Source of the DNA: Bacteroides sp.
GTDB taxonomy: Bacteria > Bacteroidota > Bacteroidia > Bacteroidales > Bacteroidaceae
Assembly (NCBI RefSeq): GCF_030151085.1
Contig: NZ_JASLER010000078.1
Location: 1 to 64,000 of the forward strand
DNA length: 64,000 nt
Direction: 5' to 3'
In this document: piece after piece, positions 8,456 to 17,363 of the stretch
How positions within the stretch are numbered: the first letter of the stretch is position 1
How the letters are laid out: each line of letters opens with the position of its first letter
Program-made: the position numbers and the translations under genes
The notes under the pieces: model-generated
Database searches by the model: none
What the model was told of the DNA's origin: nothing
What the model saw: only the letters and a program-made list of their open reading frames with translations

Positions 8456-8636
8456 ATGCTTGTTTCCACAGGCAATCACGTCCGTTTCCACAAGCAGATA
8501 CGAGCGTTCCCATTAGCAGATACGGTCGTTCCCATTAGAGGATACGAGCGTACCCACTAGTAGTTACGGGCGTATCCTAGCCTCAGAAACGACTGTATCC
8601 AAGTGTAGAAACGCTCGTACCCTACCTATAGGGCAC
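8456..8636. repeat. Array of eight degenerate 22-bp units with an ACGNNCGT dyad
   Basis: Directly after rnhA the sequence repeats with a 22-bp period. The core palindrome ACGNNCGT occurs at 8478, 8500, 8522, 8544, 8566 and 8611. A one-mismatch copy lies at 8589 (ACGACTGT) and a two-mismatch copy at 8456 (ATGCTTGT). All spacings are 22 bp except one of 23. Flanks are also partly conserved (T-T-C-C-C-A after the core, A-G-C-A-G-A-T before it). Twenty-two bp is close to two helical turns, so all dyads would face the same side of the DNA. No spacer-like unique sequence separates the units and the period is not a multiple of three, so neither CRISPR nor coding sequence fits. Confidence 0.85.
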
Positions 8637-8973
8637 GGTAACTAACAGTATTCCAATAAGATAAAAACTGTATTTTTACAAGAAGAGAATTATAAGAAAA
8701 CATGGTAAAAGATAGGCATAAAATACACTTCACATAAATGGAAAGAATCTTGAGTGGTAGCAAAGTAGTGGTAGATAAGTCTACTGCCACTTTGCCTCCA
8801 TTACTCAATATACTTAATAATCAATGCTATGCGAGTATGGCAGTGGAAGTAAAAAATATTGCTTCCACCTATAACGGACTTCTTATCAACAAGATAGCCA
8901 AAAAGGTGGAAGCAAATTGACAAAAACAACTTCTATGTAGTAGAAGTTATTGGAGTATTAATTACACATGGAA
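8637..8973. other. Intergenic stretch with an inverted-repeat cluster; possible 60-codon frame
   Basis: The notable content is dyad symmetry. GCTTCCACCT (8861-8870) pairs perfectly with AGGTGGAAGC (8904-8913), and GTGGAAG at 8833-8839 pairs with CTTCCAC at 8862-8868 as an alternative fold. A near-palindrome surrounds TAGATAAGTCTA at about 8771-8782. A 60-codon frame (8738-8920, plus strand) spans these repeats. It has no recognised domain and no promoter match, and its sequence is constrained by the repeats, so a structured RNA or remnant repeat is at least as likely as a small protein. The terminator of the leftward ABC transporter follows. Confidence 0.4.
8922..8948 (-). terminator. Intrinsic terminator of the MsbA-like gene
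   Basis: Leftward, an 8-bp perfect stem (AACTTCTA / TAGAAGTT, 8928-8935 and 8941-8948) with a 5-nt loop is followed by GTTTTTG. It starts 26 bases after the stop codon. Confidence 0.75.
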
Positions 8974-10812
8974 TCAAGTAAGCGATTGCATCTCATTCAA
9001 TCTCTTGTAATAGCCGTCCTTCTCCAGAAGTTCCTCATGCTTACCACGTTCCACAATTTCTCCTTCATAAAGCACACAGATCTCATCGGCATTGCGGATG
9101 GTAGAAAGTCTGTGGGCAATAGCAATGGTAGTACGGGTTTTCATCAATCTTTCCAAAGCTTCCTGTACCAGACGTTCGCTCTCTGTATCGAGTGCTGAGG
9201 TAGCCTCATCGAGAATCAATATCGGAGGATTCTTCAAGATAGCACGAGCAATACTGATACGCTGGCGCTGACCACCGGAAAGTTTACCACCCCGGTCACC
9301 GATATTTGTCTGATACCCCAGTTCAGTCTCCATAATGAAATCGTGCGCATTGGCAATCTTGGCAGCTTCAATAACCTGTTCCATGGTGGCATTTTCCACT
9401 CCGAACGAGATATTATTGAAGAAAGTATCATTGAAAAGAATAGCTTCCTGATTCACATTACCTATCAGAGCACGCAAATCATGTGTACGGAAGTTCTTGA
9501 TATTCACACCATCAATAGTGATTTCTCCCAATTGCACATCATGATAACGCGGCAACAGGTCGACCAACGTAGACTTACCCGAACCGGATTGACCAACCAA
9601 AGCTATCGTTTTACCCTTAGGCACGGTCAGATTGACATGCTTCAATACATCCCGCTTCCCATCGTAGCTGAAAGTCAAATCTTTGAACTCGATCTTTTCA
9701 TTCATTCCATGCAAAGGCAATGGATTGACAGGTTCCTTTATCGGGTTTTCCGCTTTCAGAATCTTGTCGACACGCTCCATAGATGCCAATCCTTTCGGTA
9801 TATTGTATCCTGCTTTCGCAAAGTCCTTCAAGGGATTGATAATGCTATACAGAATTACCATATAAAAGATAAATGTCGAAGCGTCAATGGAATCGGATTT
9901 TCCCAGAATCAGCATACCACCAAACCAAAGTACCAACACAATCAACAGTGTACCCAAAAACTCACTCATCGGATGAGCCAACGACTGGCGTATAGCCACC
10001 TTATTGGTAGCATTACGCAACTCGTTACTGCATTGAGTAAAACGGTTCACCATCTTATCTTCAGCAATAAAAGCTTTGATAATACGCAGTCCGCCCAAAG
10101 TTTCTTCTAGCTGTGACATGGTATCACTCCACTTGCTCTGTGCCTCCAAGGACTTACGTTTCAGTTTCTTACCGACTTTACCCATTATCCAACCCATACC
10201 GGGCAGTACCAAAACAGTAAACAGCGTCAACTGCCAGCTAGTAACAATCAATGTCGAGAAATAGAGAAGAATCAGAATCGGGTTTTTCAACAACATATCC
10301 AGCGAACTGGTAATAGAGTTTTCTATTTCACCCACGTCACCACTCATACGGGCTATAATATCGCCCTTACGCTCTTCAGAAAAGAAACTGAGAGGCAGGT
10401 ACATCACTTTAGAATATACCATGATACGGATATCGCGCACTACTCCTGTACGAAGCGGTATCATGATAGCAGACGAACCAAAGTAACAGCCCGTCTTCAG
10501 CATAGTCATGAAAGCAAGGAATAGTCCCATGAAGAGCAGTGTCATAGTTGGTCCGTGCATTTCAATCATCTGTGTAATATAGTAGTAGAAATTATTTATA
10601 ACCACAGTCTTCAGGCTGCCGCTTCCCCATTCCATAAAAGTATAAACCTGTGCATTTTCACCCGTCTTAAAGAGGATATTCAAGATAGGAATCAATAAAG
10701 TAAATGAGAATACATTGAATATAGCTGATAGAACATTGAGCACAATTGCCCAACCGATATACTTCTTATAAGGCGACACAAAACGTCGCATGAGTTGCAA
10801 GAATTCCTTCAT
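8974..10812 (-). CDS. MsbA-like ABC transporter, fused permease and ATPase
   Basis: 612 residues, the usual size of a half-transporter that works as a homodimer. Six transmembrane helices lie in residues about 15-310. The nucleotide-binding domain has Walker A GQSGSGKSTLVDL (about 400-412), a Q-loop NQEAILFND, the signature LSGGQRQRISIARAIL (about 500-515), Walker B ILILDEATSALD and the H-loop AHRLSTI. Lipid A-core flipping by MsbA is the best-known role for this type, and the adjacent LOS-type cluster supports it; drug or peptide export cannot be excluded. Minus-strand TATCTTTG at 10841-10848 is a likely -7 box about 30 bases upstream of the ATG. Confidence 0.9.
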   Translation of the reverse strand: MKEFLQLMRRFVSPYKKYIGWAIVLNVLSAIFNVFSFTLLIPILNILFKTGENAQVYTFMEWGSGSLKTVVINNFYYYITQMIEMHGPTMTLLFMGLFLAFMTMLKTGCYFGSSAIMIPLRTGVVRDIRIMVYSKVMYLPLSFFSEERKGDIIARMSGDVGEIENSITSSLDMLLKNPILILLYFSTLIVTSWQLTLFTVLVLPGMGWIMGKVGKKLKRKSLEAQSKWSDTMSQLEETLGGLRIIKAFIAEDKMVNRFTQCSNELRNATNKVAIRQSLAHPMSEFLGTLLIVLVLWFGGMLILGKSDSIDASTFIFYMVILYSIINPLKDFAKAGYNIPKGLASMERVDKILKAENPIKEPVNPLPLHGMNEKIEFKDLTFSYDGKRDVLKHVNLTVPKGKTIALVGQSGSGKSTLVDLLPRYHDVQLGEITIDGVNIKNFRTHDLRALIGNVNQEAILFNDTFFNNISFGVENATMEQVIEAAKIANAHDFIMETELGYQTNIGDRGGKLSGGQRQRISIARAILKNPPILILDEATSALDTESERLVQEALERLMKTRTTIAIAHRLSTIRNADEICVLYEGEIVERGKHEELLEKDGYYKRLNEMQSLT

Positions 10813-10840
10813 TGGTTGTAGTTAAGTGAATATGAGGGCG

Positions 10841-10848
10841 CAAAGATA
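10841..10848 (-). promoter_or_regulatory. -7 element of the MsbA-like gene
   Basis: The minus strand reads TATCTTTG, about 29 bases upstream of the ATG. No clear -33 element. Confidence 0.45.
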
Positions 10849-11254
10849 CAAGAAAATCAGAGAATGAGGAAAGAAAACGGGAGAATTCTCGGTAAAGAAA
10901 ACCGAAAACACATCTCAAAGTCTCAAAGAGATGTTCCATAAATTCTTTATCAGAGAATACAAAATAGGGATAAATTGTTTATTGCAGTCAACAATCTCAG
11001 TTTTTCTAAAAAAGCAATTAAAATCATATGCTCATAGCTTCATTTTATTTAGAAGAACACGTAAAAATAAATAGCCAGGTTAAGATTATACTCAAAATCC
11101 ACCTACCTTATCTACAAATACTTTATCTTTGTCCATGATAAATATAAATTGAGATATTAATGAAATGAACATATATCTTTTATAAGTATCTATTATTTAT
11201 TACCATAGCTAACTAATTTATTCATATTGTTCCCAAAAGGTATATTCTCAAAAA
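10849..11254. other. AT-rich divergent intergenic region before the glycan cluster
   Basis: This stretch has no credible gene. It contains a small hairpin (ACATCTC 10910-10916 with GAGATGT 10928-10934) and a plus-strand TATCTTTG (11124-11131), which is a possible -7 element for the first glycosyltransferase and would give a leader of about 115 nt. I see no upxY/upxZ genes of the kind that start Bacteroides capsule operons. Confidence 0.45.
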
Positions 11255-12229
11255 ATGAATTTTATGTTTAGACACCTATTGCAATCTTTTAGAAAAAGGA
11301 ATGAGTTTTACACCGGACATTTAGAGCCTACTTATACAAATTGGAATATTTTAAGCCAAAAAGATTTGTATCTCGATAAGGTATCCGAATCCCAAAGGAA
11401 ACAATCACTCCACTTGCTTACAGAAAAAACAATCTTCCATGCTTATTGGCACGGAACATTCGGTCTTAAGCAGGCTTTTTCCGTCAAAAGTTTCTTGTGC
11501 ACACAAAACCTGGAACATACAGAACTGTGGTTATGGCTTGATGCAGCAGATGGCTATTCTCAAATAGAGAACAACCCCTATTTGCAGGAACTGAAAAGTC
11601 GAATAAAGATATTATCATGGAACGCTGATGATGAGATAGCCAATACGCCTCTACTTAGAATTAAGAAATACATCAACATGCCCAAGAATCTTGCGGCTAA
11701 AGGAGACGATTTCAGAATTATCTCTCTTTATAAGTATGGGGGAGTATATTTTGATTTGGACGTAATGTTTCTGAAAGACTTTACCCCACTACTAATGGGG
11801 CATGAATTTGTCTATGCATGGGAATATCAGCCCTACGCCAATAGTGCTTTACTCTATTTACGCAAGAACAGTTATATCACCAACTACTTAGCACAGAAAT
11901 TCTTAGAGAGGAAAGAAGCTATGCCTTGGGTATTATTCGACTATAAAGATAAAAAGTTAGCAAACCTGCGAAACTACCCTTGTGCCTTTTTCGATCCTTT
12001 ATGGGGCGGTTATTGCGAAGGCATGCCTTTCAAAGAATTTGCAGACTTCTTTAAAAGATTTGGTAATGGCTATGAAAAAGAGCCACACATCAACAGTTAT
12101 AAAAACTTCTTTCCCGGCGCTTTCGCATATCATTGGCACAACAAATGGGATGCCGAAGAATTTGATGATTCATACTTCGGTTTGTTTAACTGCGAATTTA
12201 ATAAAATACTGAGTCAGAATGAAATTTAA
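11255..12229 (+). CDS. Glycosyltransferase with sugar-binding DXD motif
   Basis: 324 residues. The segment YKYGGVYFDLDVMFLKDF (about 164-181) is the conserved block of DXD-containing sugar transferases (Gly_transf_sug / capsular-synthesis type); FDLD supplies the metal-binding acidic pair. The C-terminal half, rich in aromatic residues (FPGAFAYHWHNKWD), is typical of acceptor-side segments. It probably transfers one sugar from a nucleotide donor in the cytoplasm during LOS or surface-glycan assembly. This is the first of six rightward transferase genes; its end overlaps the next gene by 11 bases. Donor and linkage cannot be read from sequence. Confidence 0.85.
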   Translation: MNFMFRHLLQSFRKRNEFYTGHLEPTYTNWNILSQKDLYLDKVSESQRKQSLHLLTEKTIFHAYWHGTFGLKQAFSVKSFLCTQNLEHTELWLWLDAADGYSQIENNPYLQELKSRIKILSWNADDEIANTPLLRIKKYINMPKNLAAKGDDFRIISLYKYGGVYFDLDVMFLKDFTPLLMGHEFVYAWEYQPYANSALLYLRKNSYITNYLAQKFLERKEAMPWVLFDYKDKKLANLRNYPCAFFDPLWGGYCEGMPFKEFADFFKRFGNGYEKEPHINSYKNFFPGAFAYHWHNKWDAEEFDDSYFGLFNCEFNKILSQNEI

Positions 12230-13343
12230 ACTATTCAAAAAGAACAAGAAGCACTACACGCTCTATTCTCTTTGGAATAGAAAATGGGCATATATATCAT
12301 ATATTCCCGACGTGTATTACAATAAGAAAAATACATCATATATGCTTTCTCATCAAAATAAACGAGAAGCATTAATCATCGGAGAAGTATTCTATTCTTT
12401 GGGATATAATGTAAAAGTAGCACTTTACAATGCTCCCGAAGAGTGTGATAACCGCCACTATGATATCATTTTTGGATTAGAACCCAATTTCGTAACGATG
12501 ATCCAAAGAAATCCTCAAGCATTGAAAATTTATTATGCTACAGGAGCTTATTGGGTACATCAATATACTATGGTAAAAGAACGGACAGACCTATTTAATA
12601 AAACACATGGAGTACATCTACCATATTCCCGGTTAGTGACTTCACACGATAGTTGTGATATAGCAGATGCTATTTTCCAAATTGGCAGTTCGTATACTAT
12701 TCAAACATATCCTTCTAAATTGCAGAACAAAATCAGGATAATCAACCAATCCAGTAATTTTGCCCAAGAGTGTGATTTAGAATATAAACTCCAACATGTT
12801 TCAAAGAAAGATTTCCTTTGGTTCGGTTCTAGTGGTAGCATACTCAAAGGCTTGGATTTAGTCTTAGAATATTTCATTGAGCACCCCGAATACAAATTAC
12901 ATGTAGTTGGCCCTGTAGATAAAGAATTCATGGACTATTATTACGAGCAAATATCTTTATGTCCAAACATTCATTTTTATGGATTTCTTAATACCAATTC
13001 GGAACAATTCATGCATTTAGCCTATCTTTGCTCCTTTAATATTTTTCCATCCGGTAGCGAAGGATGTCCCGGTTCCGTTATAACCTTAATGCAAATGGGG
13101 ATTATTCCTATCGTTTCTAAGTGGGGAGCAATAGATAAAATAGACTATTACGGATATTTATTACCGGAATTGTCTATCGATGCAATAGATATGGCCGTAA
13201 AATGGGCTTCTGCATTGCCAAAAGATGAATTGCATAAATTGATAGAAGAAAACATTTCGTATTCAAAGCAAACATGGAATTTAAAGCGGTTTGAAGTTGA
13301 ACTGCGTTCTGAATTAGAAGAAGTCATAAAAACTAATATCTAA
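12219..13343 (+). CDS. Glycosyltransferase, GT4-like (GT-B fold)
   Basis: 374 residues. The C-terminal half carries GT-B features: FLWFGSSGSILKGLDLVLE (about 200-218), a VVGPVDKEF strand, NIHFYGFLN, and the donor-site segment FNIFPSGSEGCPGSVITLMQ (about 275-294), where the second Glu of the usual EX7E is replaced in this divergent copy. The N-terminal half is poorly conserved, as expected for the acceptor domain. Overlap with the preceding gene indicates an operon. It likely adds one sugar during LOS or glycan synthesis; the specificity is unknown. Confidence 0.8.
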   Translation: MKFKLFKKNKKHYTLYSLWNRKWAYISYIPDVYYNKKNTSYMLSHQNKREALIIGEVFYSLGYNVKVALYNAPEECDNRHYDIIFGLEPNFVTMIQRNPQALKIYYATGAYWVHQYTMVKERTDLFNKTHGVHLPYSRLVTSHDSCDIADAIFQIGSSYTIQTYPSKLQNKIRIINQSSNFAQECDLEYKLQHVSKKDFLWFGSSGSILKGLDLVLEYFIEHPEYKLHVVGPVDKEFMDYYYEQISLCPNIHFYGFLNTNSEQFMHLAYLCSFNIFPSGSEGCPGSVITLMQMGIIPIVSKWGAIDKIDYYGYLLPELSIDAIDMAVKWASALPKDELHKLIEENISYSKQTWNLKRFEVELRSELEEVIKTNI

Positions 13344-13365
13344 AAAAGAAAGGTATCTATTTAGT

Positions 13366-14292
13366 ATGAATATAGTTTGTTCCATTGATAATAACTACGT
13401 TGAGCATTGCTGTGTGATGCTCTGCTCGTTTTTTACAAATAATAAGGATGAGCAGAATACAATCTTTCTGCTAGGCGATAATCTGAGTACTAGGAATCAA
13501 GCAATCATCAATGATCTCGTAACCTCTTTTAACGGAATATTCGTTTATTGCCAAGTTGATGCCGATGCACTAAAGGACTGTCCCATTAAAGAAACAGATC
13601 ATCTTACCATAGCCACCTATTATCGTCTATTCATGGTAAGATTATTACCCAAGGACACAGACAAAGTATTATATTTAGACTGCGACATCGTAATAGACGG
13701 TTCTTTAAAAGAATTGTGGAATACCAACCTTGACAATTACGCCTTAGCCGGCATTGAAGAAATGGGTTGGCATTCAAATGATGTCTTTGAACGGTTAGGA
13801 TTTGACAATAAATATGGTTACTTTAATGCAGGGGTTATTCTTGTCAATCTGAAATACTGGAGAGAGCAACATCTGACAGAGAAATTTATCGATTATCTCG
13901 CATTAAATTCCGCAAAACTGAAAGCCCACGATCAAGACGTGCTAAATGCCGTATTACATAATAAAAGCCTGCATATATCATGTAAATGGAATGTAGAAAC
14001 CGGATTTTGTTTACACGAATTTCTCAAGATACACAACTTTGACCCTCAATTACTGAAAATAATCAGAAAACCTATAATTATACATTACACCTGGAAGCCA
14101 AAGCCATGGGAGAAAAGAAGTAAGCATCCATTTAGGATCGTTTATTATAAGTACTATAATAAACTGCCCATGAAAGAACTGTTTGGAAGAACCCTGACTT
14201 TTGAAAAGCGTCTGCGTTTGTATTGGTACAAATACTGTTTCATATTACTTTTAACTTTTTCGATTAAGAATGCAAAATACTATAAGATGTAA
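13366..14292 (+). CDS. Glycosyltransferase family 8 protein
   Basis: 308 residues, normal for GT8. N-terminal NIVCSIDNNYVEHCCVMLCS is the family start. The metal-binding DXD lies in DKVLYLDCDIVIDGSLKELW (about 101-120), followed by YFNAGVILVNLKYWRE (about 153-168) and HDQDVLNAVL (about 187-196). Near the C-terminus IIHYTWKPKPW holds the conserved H-x-x-x-x-K-P-W. GT8 enzymes of LPS clusters (WaaI/WaaJ type) are retaining galactosyl- or glucosyltransferases acting on the core. It is third in the rightward block, 22 bases after the previous gene. Confidence 0.9.
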   Translation: MNIVCSIDNNYVEHCCVMLCSFFTNNKDEQNTIFLLGDNLSTRNQAIINDLVTSFNGIFVYCQVDADALKDCPIKETDHLTIATYYRLFMVRLLPKDTDKVLYLDCDIVIDGSLKELWNTNLDNYALAGIEEMGWHSNDVFERLGFDNKYGYFNAGVILVNLKYWREQHLTEKFIDYLALNSAKLKAHDQDVLNAVLHNKSLHISCKWNVETGFCLHEFLKIHNFDPQLLKIIRKPIIIHYTWKPKPWEKRSKHPFRIVYYKYYNKLPMKELFGRTLTFEKRLRLYWYKYCFILLLTFSIKNAKYYKM

Positions 14293-14335
14293 TACTACGC
14301 TACATCACAAGGAAATATTAATAACTAAACGATAA

Positions 14336-15439
14336 ATGATGAGATCTCCATATATATTATGTGATTCGCAAATCTTCGACTTACAGAAGTTCGGAGGAAT
14401 TTCAAGGTATTTCTGCGAAATTATTTCCAGACTAAATATAAAGTATGACATATCTGTGCGCTATACAGAAAACCATTATCTCAAAAACAGCAAACTAGGC
14501 AAGCACTTTTTAAATCTACCTCACTTTATCTTCAAGCGCTATGAATGGAAACTTTATCGTAAGAACAGAAAACTGACAAAGAGAATATTGCAATCAACAT
14601 CTCCTTACTTATTTCATCCAACGTATTATGATCCTTACTTCCTAAAATATATAGGTAATAATCCTTTTGTAGTAACGGTACACGATATGATTTATGAACT
14701 CTTTCCCCAGTATTTCAATGACTCAAAAGAAATTATTAGCCAGAAGAGAGAAATAATAACAAAGGCCAATAGAATCATAGCCATAAGCGAAAACACCAAA
14801 AAAGACATAATAAACATATTAAATATAGATCCTTCAAAAATTGATGTCATCTATCATGGTACAAGCATCCAAACTCCTTGCAAAAAAAACAAATTGCAAC
14901 TACCGCAGAGATACATTCTTTTTGTAGGAGATAGAGTTACTTATAAAAACTTTCAACGCCTGTTAGAAGCTTTTGCTATCCTTGCCAAATCAGATAAAGA
15001 GTTAGTACTGATATGTACCGGCAAACCATTTTCTAGAGATGAAAAAGAAAAGGCTCTCCATTTAAACGTCAGTACACAAATTATGCAAATCCCGATAGAT
15101 GACAAAAAGTTAAATGAGCTCTATGCCAGAGCATTACTATTTGTATATCCTTCATTATACGAAGGATTTGGCATTCCTATTCTAGAAGCATACTCTTGCA
15201 ATTGTCCGGTAGCATTAAGCAAAGCGAGTTGCTTCCCCGAAATTGCAGGTGATGCCGGTGCTTATTTTGATCCTTATTCTATAGAATCGATAGCCAACAC
15301 AATCTCCGATTGTATTTATAATGAAGAAAAACGAATGGAACTAATAAAAAAAGGAAAAGAAAGACTTAAACTATACTCTTGGGAAAAAGCCGCCCAAGAA
15401 ACAGAGGCAGTATATCAAAAAGTTTTAAGTGAAATCTAG
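14336..15439 (+). CDS. Glycosyltransferase family 4 protein
   Basis: 367 residues. N-terminal FDLQKFGGISRYFCEII is the glycine-rich acceptor-side loop of GT4 enzymes; VTVHDMIYELFP and IAISENTKKDII follow at about 113-155. The donor half has ILFVGDRVTYKNFQRLLEAF, ELYARALLFVYPSLYEGFGI (about 258-277), and PILEAYSCNCPVALS, giving the E-x7-E-type motif. Mannosyl- or rhamnosyltransferases are common in this group, but the donor is not determined. Two adjacent ATGs (14336 and 14339) are possible starts. It resembles the GT4 at 29005-30138 in layout. Confidence 0.9.
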   Translation: MMRSPYILCDSQIFDLQKFGGISRYFCEIISRLNIKYDISVRYTENHYLKNSKLGKHFLNLPHFIFKRYEWKLYRKNRKLTKRILQSTSPYLFHPTYYDPYFLKYIGNNPFVVTVHDMIYELFPQYFNDSKEIISQKREIITKANRIIAISENTKKDIINILNIDPSKIDVIYHGTSIQTPCKKNKLQLPQRYILFVGDRVTYKNFQRLLEAFAILAKSDKELVLICTGKPFSRDEKEKALHLNVSTQIMQIPIDDKKLNELYARALLFVYPSLYEGFGIPILEAYSCNCPVALSKASCFPEIAGDAGAYFDPYSIESIANTISDCIYNEEKRMELIKKGKERLKLYSWEKAAQETEAVYQKVLSEI

Positions 15440-15454
15440 CAGTAAGAAAGAAAT

Positions 15455-16315
15455 ATGGAAAAGCCTACACTTAGCATTATTACAGTCAATTACAATAACA
15501 ACGACGGATTAATTAGAACGTTGCAGAGCGTAAAAGCACAGTCATACAAGGATTATGAGCACATCATCATTGATGCCAATTCATCCGATGGTAGCAAAGA
15601 GACCATCATACGCTATAGCAAAGAAGAAGATAATCACCTTACCTATTGGGTGTCCGAACCGGACAATGGTATTTATAGCGGAATGAATAAAGGCATTACA
15701 CAAGCTAAAGGAGAATATTTATACTTTCTGAATTCAGGAGACTGCCTGACAAATGATGTATTGAAGGATATTCCATTTGACGGAACACAATATATCTATG
15801 GAGATATGGTATTGATAGAGCCTCAAGGAAGAAGAGACAGAATTGCCCCTGACTATCCCGGTTTAATATTCTTCTTCTATGACTCCTTATCACATCAGGC
15901 ATGTTTTATCCATCGGTCACTCTTTATTAACGAACTATACAGTACTCAGTACAAAATCATTTCAGACTGGGCACATAGCGTAAAGTCCATTGTATTAGAA
16001 GATTCTACTTACCGTCATATTTCACGTGTAATTGCAGAATGTGATGGAACCGGTATCAGTTCTAAATATATTGATGTTCAGACTGAACGTATCAAATGGT
16101 TCCAAGAGAATCTGTCACAACAAATGTATTCAATGCTAATGGAGTTGTTAGAGTATAACAAATCAGGATTCAAGTCTATTATACCCACAATGAACCGAAC
16201 GAGACGATTTCAGAAAAGAGCTTTGAAATTAGTTAAAATCCTTCTAAAAATAAATTCTTTCTTCTCTAAACCTAAAAACAATGATCCTTATAATAATATA
16301 TTATATCGTCCTTGA
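15455..16315 (+). CDS. Glycosyltransferase family 2 protein (WcaE-like)
   Basis: 286 residues. A classic GT-A start, LSIITVNYNNNDGLIRTLQS, is followed by HIIIDANSSDGSKETI (about 33-48) and ISGMNKGITQAKGEYLYFLN-type residues with a noncanonical SGD in place of DXD (FLNSGDCL, about 90-97). The C-terminal segment is short and has no membrane helix. Similar proteins add sugars to exopolysaccharide or LOS repeat units. Located 15 bases after the preceding gene, so co-transcribed. Confidence 0.87.
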   Translation: MEKPTLSIITVNYNNNDGLIRTLQSVKAQSYKDYEHIIIDANSSDGSKETIIRYSKEEDNHLTYWVSEPDNGIYSGMNKGITQAKGEYLYFLNSGDCLTNDVLKDIPFDGTQYIYGDMVLIEPQGRRDRIAPDYPGLIFFFYDSLSHQACFIHRSLFINELYSTQYKIISDWAHSVKSIVLEDSTYRHISRVIAECDGTGISSKYIDVQTERIKWFQENLSQQMYSMLMELLEYNKSGFKSIIPTMNRTRRFQKRALKLVKILLKINSFFSKPKNNDPYNNILYRP

Positions 16316-16361
16316 AGTTTGACATCCTAACCTAACGTGAATTATATCTCATTGAACAGTT

Positions 16362-17348
16362 ATGAACACTCCTTTAAAATTCTCTATTATAATACCCGTA
16401 TTCAATGCCGAAAAATACATCAGTAAATGTATTCTATCATTAATACACCAAGATATTACTCTTGATGAATATGAAATCATTGTCATCAATGATGGTTCTA
16501 CAGACAACAGTACCCAAATATGCGATGAATTATCTGAGAAATACCATAATATAAAGCATATTATAACCACCAACAGTGGCGTAAGCGCAGCAAGAAATCG
16601 AGGACTGGACATTGCACAAGGAGAACTTATCTTATTTTTGGATGCTGATGATTACTTTACTACCAATACACTATCTAATATATACAAAGCGTTCAATGAA
16701 CAACAATTAGACATACTCATCTTTAATTATAATTATTGGGATTCTCAAGGAAACTTATTACAAGGTTTCGACGAAAAAGAAAGAAAACATTATCCACAAA
16801 TTGTTGTACCGGGAAAGGCTTTCATTAAAACGGAATACATACCTTCTACAGTCTGGACAATGGCTTATCGCAGAGAATATATGCAAAAAATGAAGTTTCA
16901 CTTTATCAATATCAGGCATGAAGATGTAGAGTTTATACCTCGCGTCTGCTACTATGCAGAAAAGGTAATGTATTCTCCCTCTATCGTCTGCTACAACTAT
17001 ATCCAGAGCGATATTTCATTCATGCAAAACTACAAAAAAACAGGCTTCTTCGACAAAATCAAAGCTATGAGCAGTTTGAATAAATTCAAAGAGGAGTTTG
17101 TAAAAGAGAAAGACATACGCTTTCACTTAGAAAATTATATATCGTCTGTACTAATGGAAAATCTGAAATTCAGCTTTTCAATAAACAGCAAAGCTCAATT
17201 CCAGATGATAAAATCAATGAAACTGGCTAACCTCACACCACTAAAACACGCTAAGAGAAAAGGAGTACATGCTATTTTATATAAATATTTTCCCGCTTTG
17301 TTCATTGCCTATTATCGACGTAAACACTCCAAACGGAACCGCTCCTAA
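16362..17348 (+). CDS. Glycosyltransferase family 2 protein
   Basis: 328 residues. FSIIIPVFNAEKYISKCILS opens the GT-A domain; IIVINDGSTDNSTQICDE (about 41-58), TNSGVSAARNRGLDIAQGE and LFLDADDYF (about 90-98, metal-binding DXD) follow. The C-terminal 130 residues are less conserved. It is the last gene of the rightward block; its stop lies only 15 bases from the end of the oppositely oriented gene at 17364. Donor unknown. Confidence 0.88.
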   Translation: MNTPLKFSIIIPVFNAEKYISKCILSLIHQDITLDEYEIIVINDGSTDNSTQICDELSEKYHNIKHIITTNSGVSAARNRGLDIAQGELILFLDADDYFTTNTLSNIYKAFNEQQLDILIFNYNYWDSQGNLLQGFDEKERKHYPQIVVPGKAFIKTEYIPSTVWTMAYRREYMQKMKFHFINIRHEDVEFIPRVCYYAEKVMYSPSIVCYNYIQSDISFMQNYKKTGFFDKIKAMSSLNKFKEEFVKEKDIRFHLENYISSVLMENLKFSFSINSKAQFQMIKSMKLANLTPLKHAKRKGVHAILYKYFPALFIAYYRRKHSKRNRS

Positions 17349-17363
17349 GCCGGCAGGAAACAC

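Noticed and set aside
8456..8636. CRISPR array
   Set aside because: The 22-bp units are contiguous with no variable spacers, copies are degenerate, and no cas gene is present.
9343..10110. 255-codon open frame antisense to the MsbA-like gene
   Set aside because: Shadow of the transporter coding sequence; no domain, start signal or promoter.
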